Assembly: GCA_016763955.1 (NCBI GenBank)
Contig: JAESSU010000198.1
Span: 1-14,767 of the forward strand
Direction of reading: 5' to 3'
DNA length: 14,767 bases
DNA from: Phycisphaeraceae bacterium
Lineage (GTDB): Bacteria; Planctomycetota; Phycisphaerae; Phycisphaerales; Phycisphaeraceae
This document shows positions 1 through 6,412 of the stretch, in pieces. Positions within the stretch are counted from its first letter, which is position 1. Each line of letters begins with the position of its first letter. Position numbers and translations under genes: made by a program. Below the pieces are notes generated by a model. That model ran no database searches, was not told where the DNA came from, and saw only the letters and a program-made list of their open reading frames with translations.

Positions 1-346
1 GAGCTGTCCGGCGTGTACAAAATAGGCGCGATGCGTATCAGATAGATGTATTAAAGTTTTTTTGCTCGATCACGGTGATTGTTTTGAACAACCGCACCGT
101 TTTCATAAGCAGCTGCGATGCAACGCATCGCTGATCCGTGCTACAGATATGGCACGGCATTGAGACACGACTGATGCATTTGGTGACTTTGATCAAGTGT
201 AAGGTGGGCTTGCCTAGTCTTTAAGCTTTCATGGCATCTGAAATTTTATTCATATGATTCGCAAGGTATCAGCGACACGTTGCAGTGATTGTGATATCTT
301 TGCTAAGCGAGTGATAATTGATAGAGTGCATGACTCGGGGGAAAGT
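1..346. other. Noncoding or unassigned 5' flank
   Basis: I can assign no gene here. A frame is open from base 3 to a stop at 132-134, encoding about 43 residues, and could be the tail of a gene starting before the window. The translated text has no recognisable motif, so I leave it unassigned. An ATG at 254 is in frame with the RDD-like gene that follows, but the ATG at 347 has a better ribosome binding site and the family's zinc-ribbon start. I see no convincing promoter with a 16-18 base spacer. Confidence 0.4.
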
Positions 347-1044
347 ATGTCAGATTTCTGTTGCCCGTTGTGTCTCAAAGATGCCAAAGCCAAAAAAGCC
401 AAACCTCTTTATGGCACCAAAGTCTGCAAGAAGTGTTATTACGGTTTGGCTAATCGCAGACAATTTGCTTACCTCATTGATCTCTTTGCTTGGTGGCCCA
501 TTGGGTTTGGAGTTACCGCTGGGGCTGAATTGATAATGACTTGGACCAATTTCAAAGCAATCCGGGAGGGGCTGCTGGGGCAGGAACGTCAGTGGGGTCT
601 AGTGTGTTGTTTCTTCTAATCAATATTCTTTTAAGCTATATTTTTTTGCCGATGATCTTCGGCTTGAAAGATGGCTTTGCAGGCAAATCATTGGGTAAGC
701 TGATTTGCGGCGTGGAAGTGATCGATATAGATACTCAGAAGCCTATTGGATTTGCCCGTGCGTTTAAACGGAATTTAGTGTTAATGATTCCCCTTATGCC
801 CATTGTGGTTGCCTTTACATTGGCTAAAGGGCGACGATTTGGTGATAAGTGGGCGAACACCAAAGTGGTTCTCCGCAAAGCACGCAACCATCCCATTTTT
901 ACGGGCGGCCTAGTTTGTGAACGCTGCCAATACAATCTCACTGGTAACACATCTGGCAGTTGTCCGGAGTGCGGACGGGCCATTTCTGGGCAGAATCTTA
1001 ACAAGTTGACCGAAGAATCTAAAGACCCCGTTGAACTTGTCTAG
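347..1044 (+). pseudogene. RDD-family membrane protein with flanking zinc ribbons, frame-broken
   Basis: Two overlapping frames together encode one RDD-type membrane protein. The first (from ATG 347, preceded by GGGGGA at 337-342) gives an N-terminal zinc ribbon (C6, C9, C27, C30) and the RDD signature RRQFAYLID, then a hydrophobic helix, and runs to a stop at 617-619. The second, one base back, is open from 529 to 1044. It supplies another helix, GKSLGKL, the typical RDD ending FGDKWANTKVV, and a C-terminal zinc ribbon (CERC then CPEC, about 916-975). The span is 698 bases, one short of a multiple of three, as expected for one lost base between about 529 and 616. I see no canonical slippery heptamer there, and the second frame lacks a ribosome binding site. 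RDD proteins are integral membrane proteins of mostly unknown function, some linked to ion transport. Alternatives are a sequencing error or a real mutation. Family call is fairly sure; the cause of the break is not. Confidence 0.72.
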
Positions 1045-1145
1045 CAGTTTGGTCTGCTTTATTTAATGCGTCAGACGGATCCCATACTTTGCTTGCGGCT
1101 TAGAATATTTTGCGAAATTACCTTCCGCTTTAAAACATTCACTCA

Positions 1146-1177
1146 CGCGGGAATCCTTCGGCTTCCCGCGGCTTTTT
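1146..1177 (+). terminator. Rho-independent terminator after the RDD gene
   Basis: A perfect 8-bp GC-rich stem (1146-1153 with 1163-1170) around a 9-base loop is followed by GC and five T residues at 1173-1177. It lies about 100 bases after the RDD stop codon at 1044 and would end that transcript. Confidence 0.7.
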
Positions 1178-1218
1178 CTAACAAAAGCCGCAGGAAGTGA
1201 CATAGTCAATTCCTGCGG
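1168..1218. repeat. Two further overlapping stem-loops
   Basis: Arm 1168-1176 pairs perfectly with 1183-1191 (9 bp, six-base loop), sharing bases with the terminator stem before it. Arm 1188-1196 then pairs perfectly with 1210-1218 (9 bp), with an inner TGAC/GTCA stem at 1198-1201 and 1205-1208. Neighbouring hairpins share bases, so they cannot all form at once. The outer arms of the first and third hairpins are near copies (CGCGGGAA and CGCAGGAA). The second may act as a terminator for minus-strand transcription, since its complement also carries a T-run. Confidence 0.6.
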
Positions 1219-1327
1219 GCGACGGCGGGGAGCAGATGATTATGCAAAATGATCTAGTATTGGATTTTGCTCTTGAAATTGAGTTGGATGTGATTGGTTT
1301 TTGAGTTGATCCATTAATGCCCCCATC

Positions 1328-1351
1328 TCATGTTGCTTTGATACAACATGA
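1328..1351. promoter_or_regulatory. Inverted repeat in the leader region of the Ubl operon
   Basis: TCATGTTG at 1328-1335 and CAACATGA at 1344-1351 form a perfect 8-bp inverted repeat with an 8-base centre, about 210 bases before the Ubl start. GTTAC pairs follow at 1361-1374 (two copies, four bases apart) and 1441-1450 (tandem). This could be an operator, but no regulator gene adjoins it. The rest of the 1219-1542 stretch shows no coding signal. Confidence 0.3.
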
Positions 1352-1473
1352 TCCCCATTCGTTACAGCCGTTACATCTCACGCAATCTGCGGTGAACTTT
1401 AAATACCAAGTTCATTTTTCACTCATCACTTGATTTTGGTGTTACGTTACAAAAGCCCCGGGGAAGGACCACT

Positions 1474-1503
1474 TTGTGAATCCTGCTGCGCTGTCTTTAT
1501 AGC
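1474..1503 (+). promoter_or_regulatory. Candidate promoter of the Ubl operon
   Basis: TTGTGA (1474-1479) and TATAGC (1498-1503) are separated by 18 bases, giving a partial match to a housekeeping promoter. Transcription would start near 1510, leaving about 50 bases before the Ubl ATG. It is the best-placed candidate I found, but weak. Confidence 0.3.
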
Positions 1504-1558
1504 TGCAAAGCATCAGTAATTGGAATTTGATCTGTATTGGATCAGGAGAGGAAAAGTC

Positions 1559-1849
1559 ATGGCAACGATGACTGTTCAAGTTTGGGACGCGACAGGCAAT
1601 AAACGTCAAGATGTGGATATCCCCAGTGATGCGCCGATTAACCGCGTCGTGGTGGTGCTCCTTGACTGCATGAAAATGCCTCAGTTTGCGCCCGATGGTC
1701 AACCCCTAAGTTACAAGTTCCATCATAAAGCTTCAGGTCGGCAGCTCAGCGACTCACAAACGCTTGAGCAGTCGGGCGTGCAAGATGGTGATGTCCTTCG
1801 CTTGCAACCGGAAATCACCGCAGGCAGGTGTAAGAACTTTACGAAATAG
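1559..1849 (+). CDS. YukD-type ubiquitin-like modifier protein (Ubl)
   Basis: A 96-residue beta-grasp protein, first gene of the conjugation operon and the likely modifier. The ATG at 1559 is chosen over an in-frame start at 1520 because AGGAGAGG lies at 1543-1550 and the protein then begins directly on strand 1. Visible order: strand 1 (TVQVWDATG), strand 2 (KRQDVDIP), helix (INRVVVVLLDCM), then the hallmark C-terminal segment ASGRQLSDSQTLEQSG and VQDGDVLRL, typical of YukD/EsaB-like and ubiquitin-like folds. It lacks the terminal Gly-Gly of ubiquitin. It ends ITAG (Gly89) followed by seven residues, RCKNFTK, so an exposed Ala-Gly end would require trimming, plausibly by the JAMM protease two genes on. 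YukD proteins also occur in type VII secretion loci, but no ATPase or WXG100 gene is present here. Fold call is strong; role as a conjugated modifier is inferred from the E1/E2 neighbours. Confidence 0.85.
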   Translation: MATMTVQVWDATGNKRQDVDIPSDAPINRVVVVLLDCMKMPQFAPDGQPLSYKFHHKASGRQLSDSQTLEQSGVQDGDVLRLQPEITAGRCKNFTK

Positions 1850-1864
1850 CAATGGCTTGCCGAG

Positions 1865-1883
1865 CCGGACTGTGTCAGTCCGG
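1865..1883 (+). other. Intercistronic hairpin between Ubl and E1 genes
   Basis: CCGGACTG (1865-1872) pairs perfectly with CAGTCCGG (1876-1883) across a 3-base loop. No T-run follows, so it is not a standard terminator. It sits 16 bases after the Ubl stop, in the only long gap (105 bases) of the operon. It could protect the Ubl message 3' end or slow read-through, keeping modifier in excess over the enzymes. That role is inference. Confidence 0.55.
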
Positions 1884-1954
1884 TCAGCATCGATGACATC
1901 CTTTGGATCACAAATACAACAAGTGAACACATAAAAAATTCAGGCAATTTAGAG

Positions 1955-3175
1955 ATGACGCAAACGCCCGAAAAACTTGACCTTACCCATCAGATCAATA
2001 AACAGGAAGACCGCTTTGATCGGTTCCGTTTAATTAGTTGGTGGGATCAGAACCGCTTGGCTTCGGCTAAGGTGCTGGTGGTCGGTGCAGGTGCATTGGG
2101 TAATGAACTGGTAAAAAATCTGGCATTACTGGGAATCGGTAACGTGCTGATTGCGGACATGGATGCGATTGAAAATTCGAACCTTTCACGTTCCGTGCTT
2201 TACCGTGAAAAAGACAACGGCACGCAAAAGTCCATCACCGCAGCACGCGCAGCTAAAGACATTTACCCGGACATCAAAGTGCATCACTTTGATGGCAACG
2301 TGGTTCACGATCTGGGATTGGGCGTGTACCGCTGGGCAGATGTGATTCTTGGGGGTCTTGATAATCGTGAAGCTCGATTGTCTATCAATCGCAATTGTTA
2401 CAAAGTTAATAAAACTTGGATCGACGGCGCGATCGAACAAATTCAGGGTGTTGTTCGTGTCTTTTCGCCTCCGGGTCCTTGTTATGAATGCACGATGAGC
2501 GAGATGGATTGGAAGCTGCTGCAATTGCGGCGGTCATGCAATCTACTTTCACGTGAGCAGATGATCACCGGCCACACGCCCACGACACCCACGATTAGTT
2601 CCATCATTGCAGGGGTGCAATCACAAGAAGCAGTCAAACTGCTCCATGGCATGGAAACCATCGCCGGCAGCGGTTGGGTTTTTAACGGCTTGACCACCGA
2701 AGCCTACAGCATCAACTATCCACGCAAAGAAGAATGCTACTCGCATGACACGATCACGCAGTTTGTCAGTTTAGATAGCGGCGTGCAAGACATCACCGTC
2801 AGAGAACTCTTAAATCAGGCGATCAAGATGCTCGGGTCGGATGTGCAATTGGAATTGCCCCGTGAAATTTTGTCATCGCTAACGTGCCCAAAGTGTGGTG
2901 ATCAAGAAGAACTCTTTGCATCACTGGGCAAAGTTCCCACAAGCAAGGCAGCATGTCCAGCATGTGGCCATGAGTTGCGGGACATCCAAACGTTTTTCAA
3001 AATCAAAGGTGATGAGCCTTTCATCGACCGGACACTAGCGAGTATTGGTGTGCCACCGTTTGACATTATTATTGCCCGAAGTGGCAGCCGCGCCGTTGGG
3101 TTTGAACTCACCGGTGATGCGGTTAGTGTGCTAGGCCCATTATTAGAGACACAGGAGGCGATTGAATGGTCGTAA
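1955..3175 (+). CDS. E1-like Ubl-activating enzyme (ThiF/UBA fold) with C-terminal zinc ribbon
   Basis: A 406-residue E1-type enzyme, expected to adenylate the Ubl C-terminus with ATP and hold it as a thioester. The Rossmann ATP-binding loop is VVGAGALGNE (42-51). It is followed by IADMDAIENSNLSR (66-79), the metal- and ATP-binding stretch with the conserved acid and Arg, by Lys92 and by GGLDNREAR (133-141). PCYEC (176-179) is the usual first zinc pair, with Cys261 possibly contributing. Cys195 in the RRSCNLL segment, ahead of the TPTISSIIAGVQSQEAVKLL helix, sits where catalytic Cys is found in UBA3-like E1s. The region after about 275 is an extension containing a second zinc ribbon (C311, C314, C334, C337), possibly an E2-binding domain analogous to the eukaryotic ubiquitin-fold domain. 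The ribosome binding site is weak. Its end overlaps the JAMM gene by 10 bases. A MoeB/ThiF cofactor role is unlikely given the E2 and RING-like partners. Confidence 0.9.
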   Translation: MTQTPEKLDLTHQINKQEDRFDRFRLISWWDQNRLASAKVLVVGAGALGNELVKNLALLGIGNVLIADMDAIENSNLSRSVLYREKDNGTQKSITAARAAKDIYPDIKVHHFDGNVVHDLGLGVYRWADVILGGLDNREARLSINRNCYKVNKTWIDGAIEQIQGVVRVFSPPGPCYECTMSEMDWKLLQLRRSCNLLSREQMITGHTPTTPTISSIIAGVQSQEAVKLLHGMETIAGSGWVFNGLTTEAYSINYPRKEECYSHDTITQFVSLDSGVQDITVRELLNQAIKMLGSDVQLELPREILSSLTCPKCGDQEELFASLGKVPTSKAACPACGHELRDIQTFFKIKGDEPFIDRTLASIGVPPFDIIIARSGSRAVGFELTGDAVSVLGPLLETQEAIEWS

Positions 3176-3753
3176 TCTGTCAGTCTGTTTTAGATGCGAT
3201 TCATGCCCATGGCAATGCTTATCGCAGTGTTGAAGTGTGCGGCGTATTTGTCGGTGATGTGCGTGAAGTGGATGGCAAACAAGTGACCTACACCACCGCG
3301 ATCATCCAAGGCGAAGGTGCGACCCATCAAGCAGGTGCAGTGACATTCACCGCTGATACATGGACGCATATTCAGCAGACGATGGATAACAAATATGAGG
3401 ATCAGCGCATTGTCGGATGGTATCACACACATCCGAATTTCGGCATTTTCCTTTCGGAGATGGACCTGTTTATTCATGAACAGTTTTTCGATTTCGATTG
3501 GCAAATTGCCTTTGTGTATGACCCGGTTCGACTTGAAGATGGACTCTTTACATGGCAAGACGGTAAGACGTTGCCTGCGGAGTTTGAGATAGACGACGAC
3601 ACGGCGGGTGCCAAGATTCAACAGAAGCTCAACACGATTGAGCAACTTAAGAAATGGCATCACCGCATGAAAATCATGCTCGCTGTGACGTTGATGTTTT
3701 TTATGGTGGCAATTAGCTGGTGGGTTGTATTACCCCTAGTGGTTCATGAGTAA
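3166..3753 (+). CDS. Membrane-anchored JAMM/MPN (JAB) metalloprotease
   Basis: A 195-residue JAB-domain zinc peptidase, the family that removes ubiquitin-like proteins from targets or trims their precursors. The full JAMM set is visible: Glu23 in VEVCGVFVG, then H87-T-H89-P, Ser97 and Asp100 in the order HxHP-x7-S-x2-D, so it should be active. A basic stretch (LKKWHHRMK, 161-169) leads into one hydrophobic helix at about 170-192 near the C-terminus. The enzyme is therefore probably tail-anchored with its catalytic domain in the cytoplasm. The ATG lies inside the last codons of the E1 gene (10-base overlap), which points to translational coupling. In this operon the natural substrates are the Ubl precursor (tail RCKNFTK after Gly89) and Ubl-protein conjugates. 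The JAMM call is very secure. The substrate is inferred. Confidence 0.92.
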   Translation: MVVICQSVLDAIHAHGNAYRSVEVCGVFVGDVREVDGKQVTYTTAIIQGEGATHQAGAVTFTADTWTHIQQTMDNKYEDQRIVGWYHTHPNFGIFLSEMDLFIHEQFFDFDWQIAFVYDPVRLEDGLFTWQDGKTLPAEFEIDDDTAGAKIQQKLNTIEQLKKWHHRMKIMLAVTLMFFMVAISWWVVLPLVVHE

Positions 3754-3775
3754 TTTGAGGACATGGAGCTGACGT

Positions 3776-5038
3776 ATGGCTGGCGAAAAAATCACGATTA
3801 CGATTGATGACCTGCATTCCCCGGATGTTGAGCAGAAGCTCGAACGTGCCCAGGCGATTGAGGAGGCTCACAAGCATTACGTGCAACAGCAAGCTGCTGC
3901 GCCCCCGATGGTCAATGCGGGCAAAGCGAGTTTTATGTACAACGCGGCGGTCTACATGGCCATCTTCGGTTTGATAGGCGGTCTTCTTGCATGGGGGCTT
4001 AGCGAGGGGTTTACCACGCTGGTTCCCAATCGTTATATGCAAATGCAGGAGATGGACAACCGACGCGTGGATGTCATCGCGCAACTCCAAGAAGGCAGCA
4101 TCATGGAGATGCAGGCTGAAAGTCAGTTGCTGGAAATTTACGCAGACTATCCGAGCAATCCTTATGCACAGATTCTAAGCGATGTGACGTTGACCGCAGA
4201 GCAACAATCAGAGGCGATTGGCAAGAGGCTTGAGCTAGATGCTTTGCCGAACTTTGTGCATCGTTTTGTCTGGTACACCGTTGTCGGTGTGATGTTTGCA
4301 TTCTTGCTTGCAGTGGCTGAACCGATGATGACACGCAATCGACGCGGGGTTGTACTTAATGGTGCAGTGGGCATTGGCTTGTCACTGGTAGGTGCTGCGG
4401 TTATTGGATTGTTCATCAACAAAATTTATCACTTGCTTGGCGGCGGCACGCTTGATGCATCCTTCATCAGACAGGTGGTTGCCCGCGGGGTCGTCTGGGC
4501 AGTCTTTGGTATGTTTATCACCATTGCCCCAGCCGTGGTGATGAAGAGTTCCAAGAAACTGGTCATAGGCATTATCGGCGGCGCGTTAGGGGGCTTTCTA
4601 GGGGGGCTGCTCTTTGACCCCATTGATGTGCTTTTTAATAGTGCTTCACTAAGTCGCTTGCTTGCTTTTGTGACGATTGGTTTTCTCTCAGGGATGGCCA
4701 CAGGCCTCATTGAGTCAGCCGCCAAAACCGGTTGGCTTAAAGTCACCGGCGGCGTTATCACCGGCAAGCAATTTATTATCTATCGCAATCCAACATTCCT
4801 AGGTTCATCACCAGCATGTGAAATTTATCTGTTCAAAGATCCGAGGGTCTCCGATCATCATGCTGCGATTCATCAGTCACGCAATGGCTATGAAATCGAA
4901 GACCTCAATGATGAACCTAGTACCTATATCAACGGCGAATTGGTTGAACGCACTCGTTTGCGAGCTGGCGATGAGATTCAGATCGGATCGTCTACGTTTT
5001 GTATTCAAGAACGTAAGCAGTCGGTTGCCATTAAATAA
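3776..5038 (+). CDS. Polytopic membrane protein with C-terminal degenerate FHA domain
   Basis: A 420-residue protein with a short charged N-terminus, a hydrophobic helix at about 57-76 and a soluble stretch at about 77-162. Some five further hydrophobic, Gly-rich helices follow at about 163-182, 191-215, 233-255, 260-279 and 293-312, then a C-terminal FHA domain (about 320-412). Six helices would put both ends in the cytoplasm and the soluble stretch outside it. FHA domains bind phosphothreonine peptides. Here the fold markers remain (VSDHHAAI, YING), but the Arg of the GR motif is Ser344 and the Asn-Gly before TYxNG is replaced by P381-S382. Phosphopeptide binding may therefore be lost or altered. 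GGAG at 3765-3768 precedes the ATG, 22 bases after the JAMM gene. I recognise no family for the membrane part. A role as membrane scaffold or sensor for the conjugation machinery is inferred. Confidence 0.8.
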   Translation: MAGEKITITIDDLHSPDVEQKLERAQAIEEAHKHYVQQQAAAPPMVNAGKASFMYNAAVYMAIFGLIGGLLAWGLSEGFTTLVPNRYMQMQEMDNRRVDVIAQLQEGSIMEMQAESQLLEIYADYPSNPYAQILSDVTLTAEQQSEAIGKRLELDALPNFVHRFVWYTVVGVMFAFLLAVAEPMMTRNRRGVVLNGAVGIGLSLVGAAVIGLFINKIYHLLGGGTLDASFIRQVVARGVVWAVFGMFITIAPAVVMKSSKKLVIGIIGGALGGFLGGLLFDPIDVLFNSASLSRLLAFVTIGFLSGMATGLIESAAKTGWLKVTGGVITGKQFIIYRNPTFLGSSPACEIYLFKDPRVSDHHAAIHQSRNGYEIEDLNDEPSTYINGELVERTRLRAGDEIQIGSSTFCIQERKQSVAIK

Positions 5039-5059
5039 TTTGAGGGAGAAGGAAATAAG

Positions 5060-6412
5060 ATGCCTGTATTAGTCATAGAAAAAGGTAAGGATAGCAGCGG
5101 GCTTGTGCTTGATGACACGGCTGTCATTGGCCGAGTTGCTGGATTGGATCTGATCCTTAAGGAAGCTGGCGTCTCACGCATTCATGCGTTGGTCGGCTAT
5201 AACATTGAAGATGATTCTTGGTTTGTTGAAGACATGGGTAGCCGTAACGGGACGTATGTCAATCATGATCAAGTTCAAGGACGCGTGGAACTCACGCCCG
5301 GCGATTTGATTCATGTTGGGAAAGCGACGTTGAGTTTTCGCATGATCGAAACTTTGCCCCAGGGCATTGAAGTGATCCCGCCGCGAGCTCCTGCACAGCG
5401 AGACATTGTTTTTCGTTGTCCTGAATGTAACGCAGTCTTGCGTGCTAAGCCGCTACGAATTGGAGCTGCTGGACGGTGTCTAAGTTGCGAAACCAAGGTT
5501 ATCATTCCTGCACGAAGCGCGTCCGTTGCCAAAGCCGCTAGGCAGCGACCTAAGCCTAGAACTCGACCGGCTCACCCGGAGTTGAAGATTGGGAAAACAG
5601 CCAAGTCTCAGTCCAGTGGTGATACCTCTATTGTGGATTCACCTAAGGAACAGGATACAGATTTCAATGGATTAACGGGTGATACCGATAGCCAACAGAC
5701 CGGGTTTGGTCATGAGACGGGGACGCATAGCATGCCCTTAAGTGAAGAGGTTGCCGCGGTGACGCGTGAAGATGTCACCGCAGAACCCCAGCTTCAGGAA
5801 GAAACTTTCGCCGCGACTGCGACCTTAGATGAAGACCATGGGGGCAATGCGAATCTCATTGAATGGCTTGATGATGATGCTCAGGTCGTTGATACGCAAT
5901 TACCAACCTCACTAGGAACCTGTAGTGTCTGTCAGACGCAGGTCCTTTCGACGATGAAGCGTAAAGATTGCAAATCATGTAATCAGACTTATCACGAAGA
6001 GTGCTGGTATTCCATGGAAGGTTGTTCGACTTATGGTTGTCGCAGCGTGGGCAGTTTGAAAGAAAAGCCAGTGACCGCTTTGAAGCAGACTCGATCGGCT
6101 GCTAAGCCTGCTAATCTTCGCCGTCGCCGAACGCATATTCGTCAGCAAAATGATGCGATTCCTTGGGATTGGATGTTTGCTGCTGCGGCTGGTTTTGGTT
6201 TGTTTGTAGGCCCGTTTACGGCTGGTATTCCCAATGCTTCGTTGCTGTTGCTCACTTTGTTGTATCTGGTGTTTCATCGTAAACGTCGGGTCTCTCGTAT
6301 TGCGGTGGCCTTGAGTATGGTGCTTTGCATAGCGGGTGCGGTGGGGGGCTACTTGGGCTTTATGTACTTGACCGAATTAGGCTGGATTAGTCTTGAGGGG
6401 GTGACAGGGTGA
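5060..6412 (+). CDS. FHA / zinc-ribbon / RING-like / membrane protein, candidate E3
   Basis: A 450-residue protein with four visible parts. An N-terminal FHA domain (about 1-95) keeps all canonical residues: G24-R25, S39-R40-x-H42 and SRNGTYVN with N63-G64. A zinc ribbon follows (C120, C123, C140, C143). After a long acidic, Ser/Thr-rich linker (about 150-285) comes a RING-like treble-clef module with ligands C288, C291, C304, C307, H312, C315, C322 and C327. Its pattern CxxC...CxxCxxxYHxxCW...GCxxYGC matches the family I know as prokaryotic RING finger 1. A basic stretch (RRRRTH) precedes two or three hydrophobic helices (about 369-388, 391-405, 414-436), so the other domains should be cytoplasmic. 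It plausibly brings the charged E2 to phosphorylated, membrane-proximal targets. Good ribosome binding site AGAAGGAA at 5047-5054. Its stop overlaps the E2 start by four bases. Domains are secure; E3 activity is inferred. Confidence 0.85.
   Translation: MPVLVIEKGKDSSGLVLDDTAVIGRVAGLDLILKEAGVSRIHALVGYNIEDDSWFVEDMGSRNGTYVNHDQVQGRVELTPGDLIHVGKATLSFRMIETLPQGIEVIPPRAPAQRDIVFRCPECNAVLRAKPLRIGAAGRCLSCETKVIIPARSASVAKAARQRPKPRTRPAHPELKIGKTAKSQSSGDTSIVDSPKEQDTDFNGLTGDTDSQQTGFGHETGTHSMPLSEEVAAVTREDVTAEPQLQEETFAATATLDEDHGGNANLIEWLDDDAQVVDTQLPTSLGTCSVCQTQVLSTMKRKDCKSCNQTYHEECWYSMEGCSTYGCRSVGSLKEKPVTALKQTRSAAKPANLRRRRTHIRQQNDAIPWDWMFAAAAGFGLFVGPFTAGIPNASLLLLTLLYLVFHRKRRVSRIAVALSMVLCIAGAVGGYLGFMYLTELGWISLEGVTG

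Noticed and set aside
541..1044. Separate small membrane gene starting at TTG 541
   Set aside because: No ribosome binding site, and it carries only the second half of an RDD domain whose first half lies just upstream in another frame.
1955..3175. MoeB/ThiF cofactor-sulfur pathway enzyme
   Set aside because: No thiamin or molybdopterin genes adjoin; the partners are a JAMM protease, an E2 and a RING-like protein.
1559..5038. Type VII secretion locus (YukD-like protein plus FHA membrane protein)
   Set aside because: No FtsK/EssC-type ATPase and no WXG100 substrate gene; E1, E2 and JAMM genes are not part of such loci.
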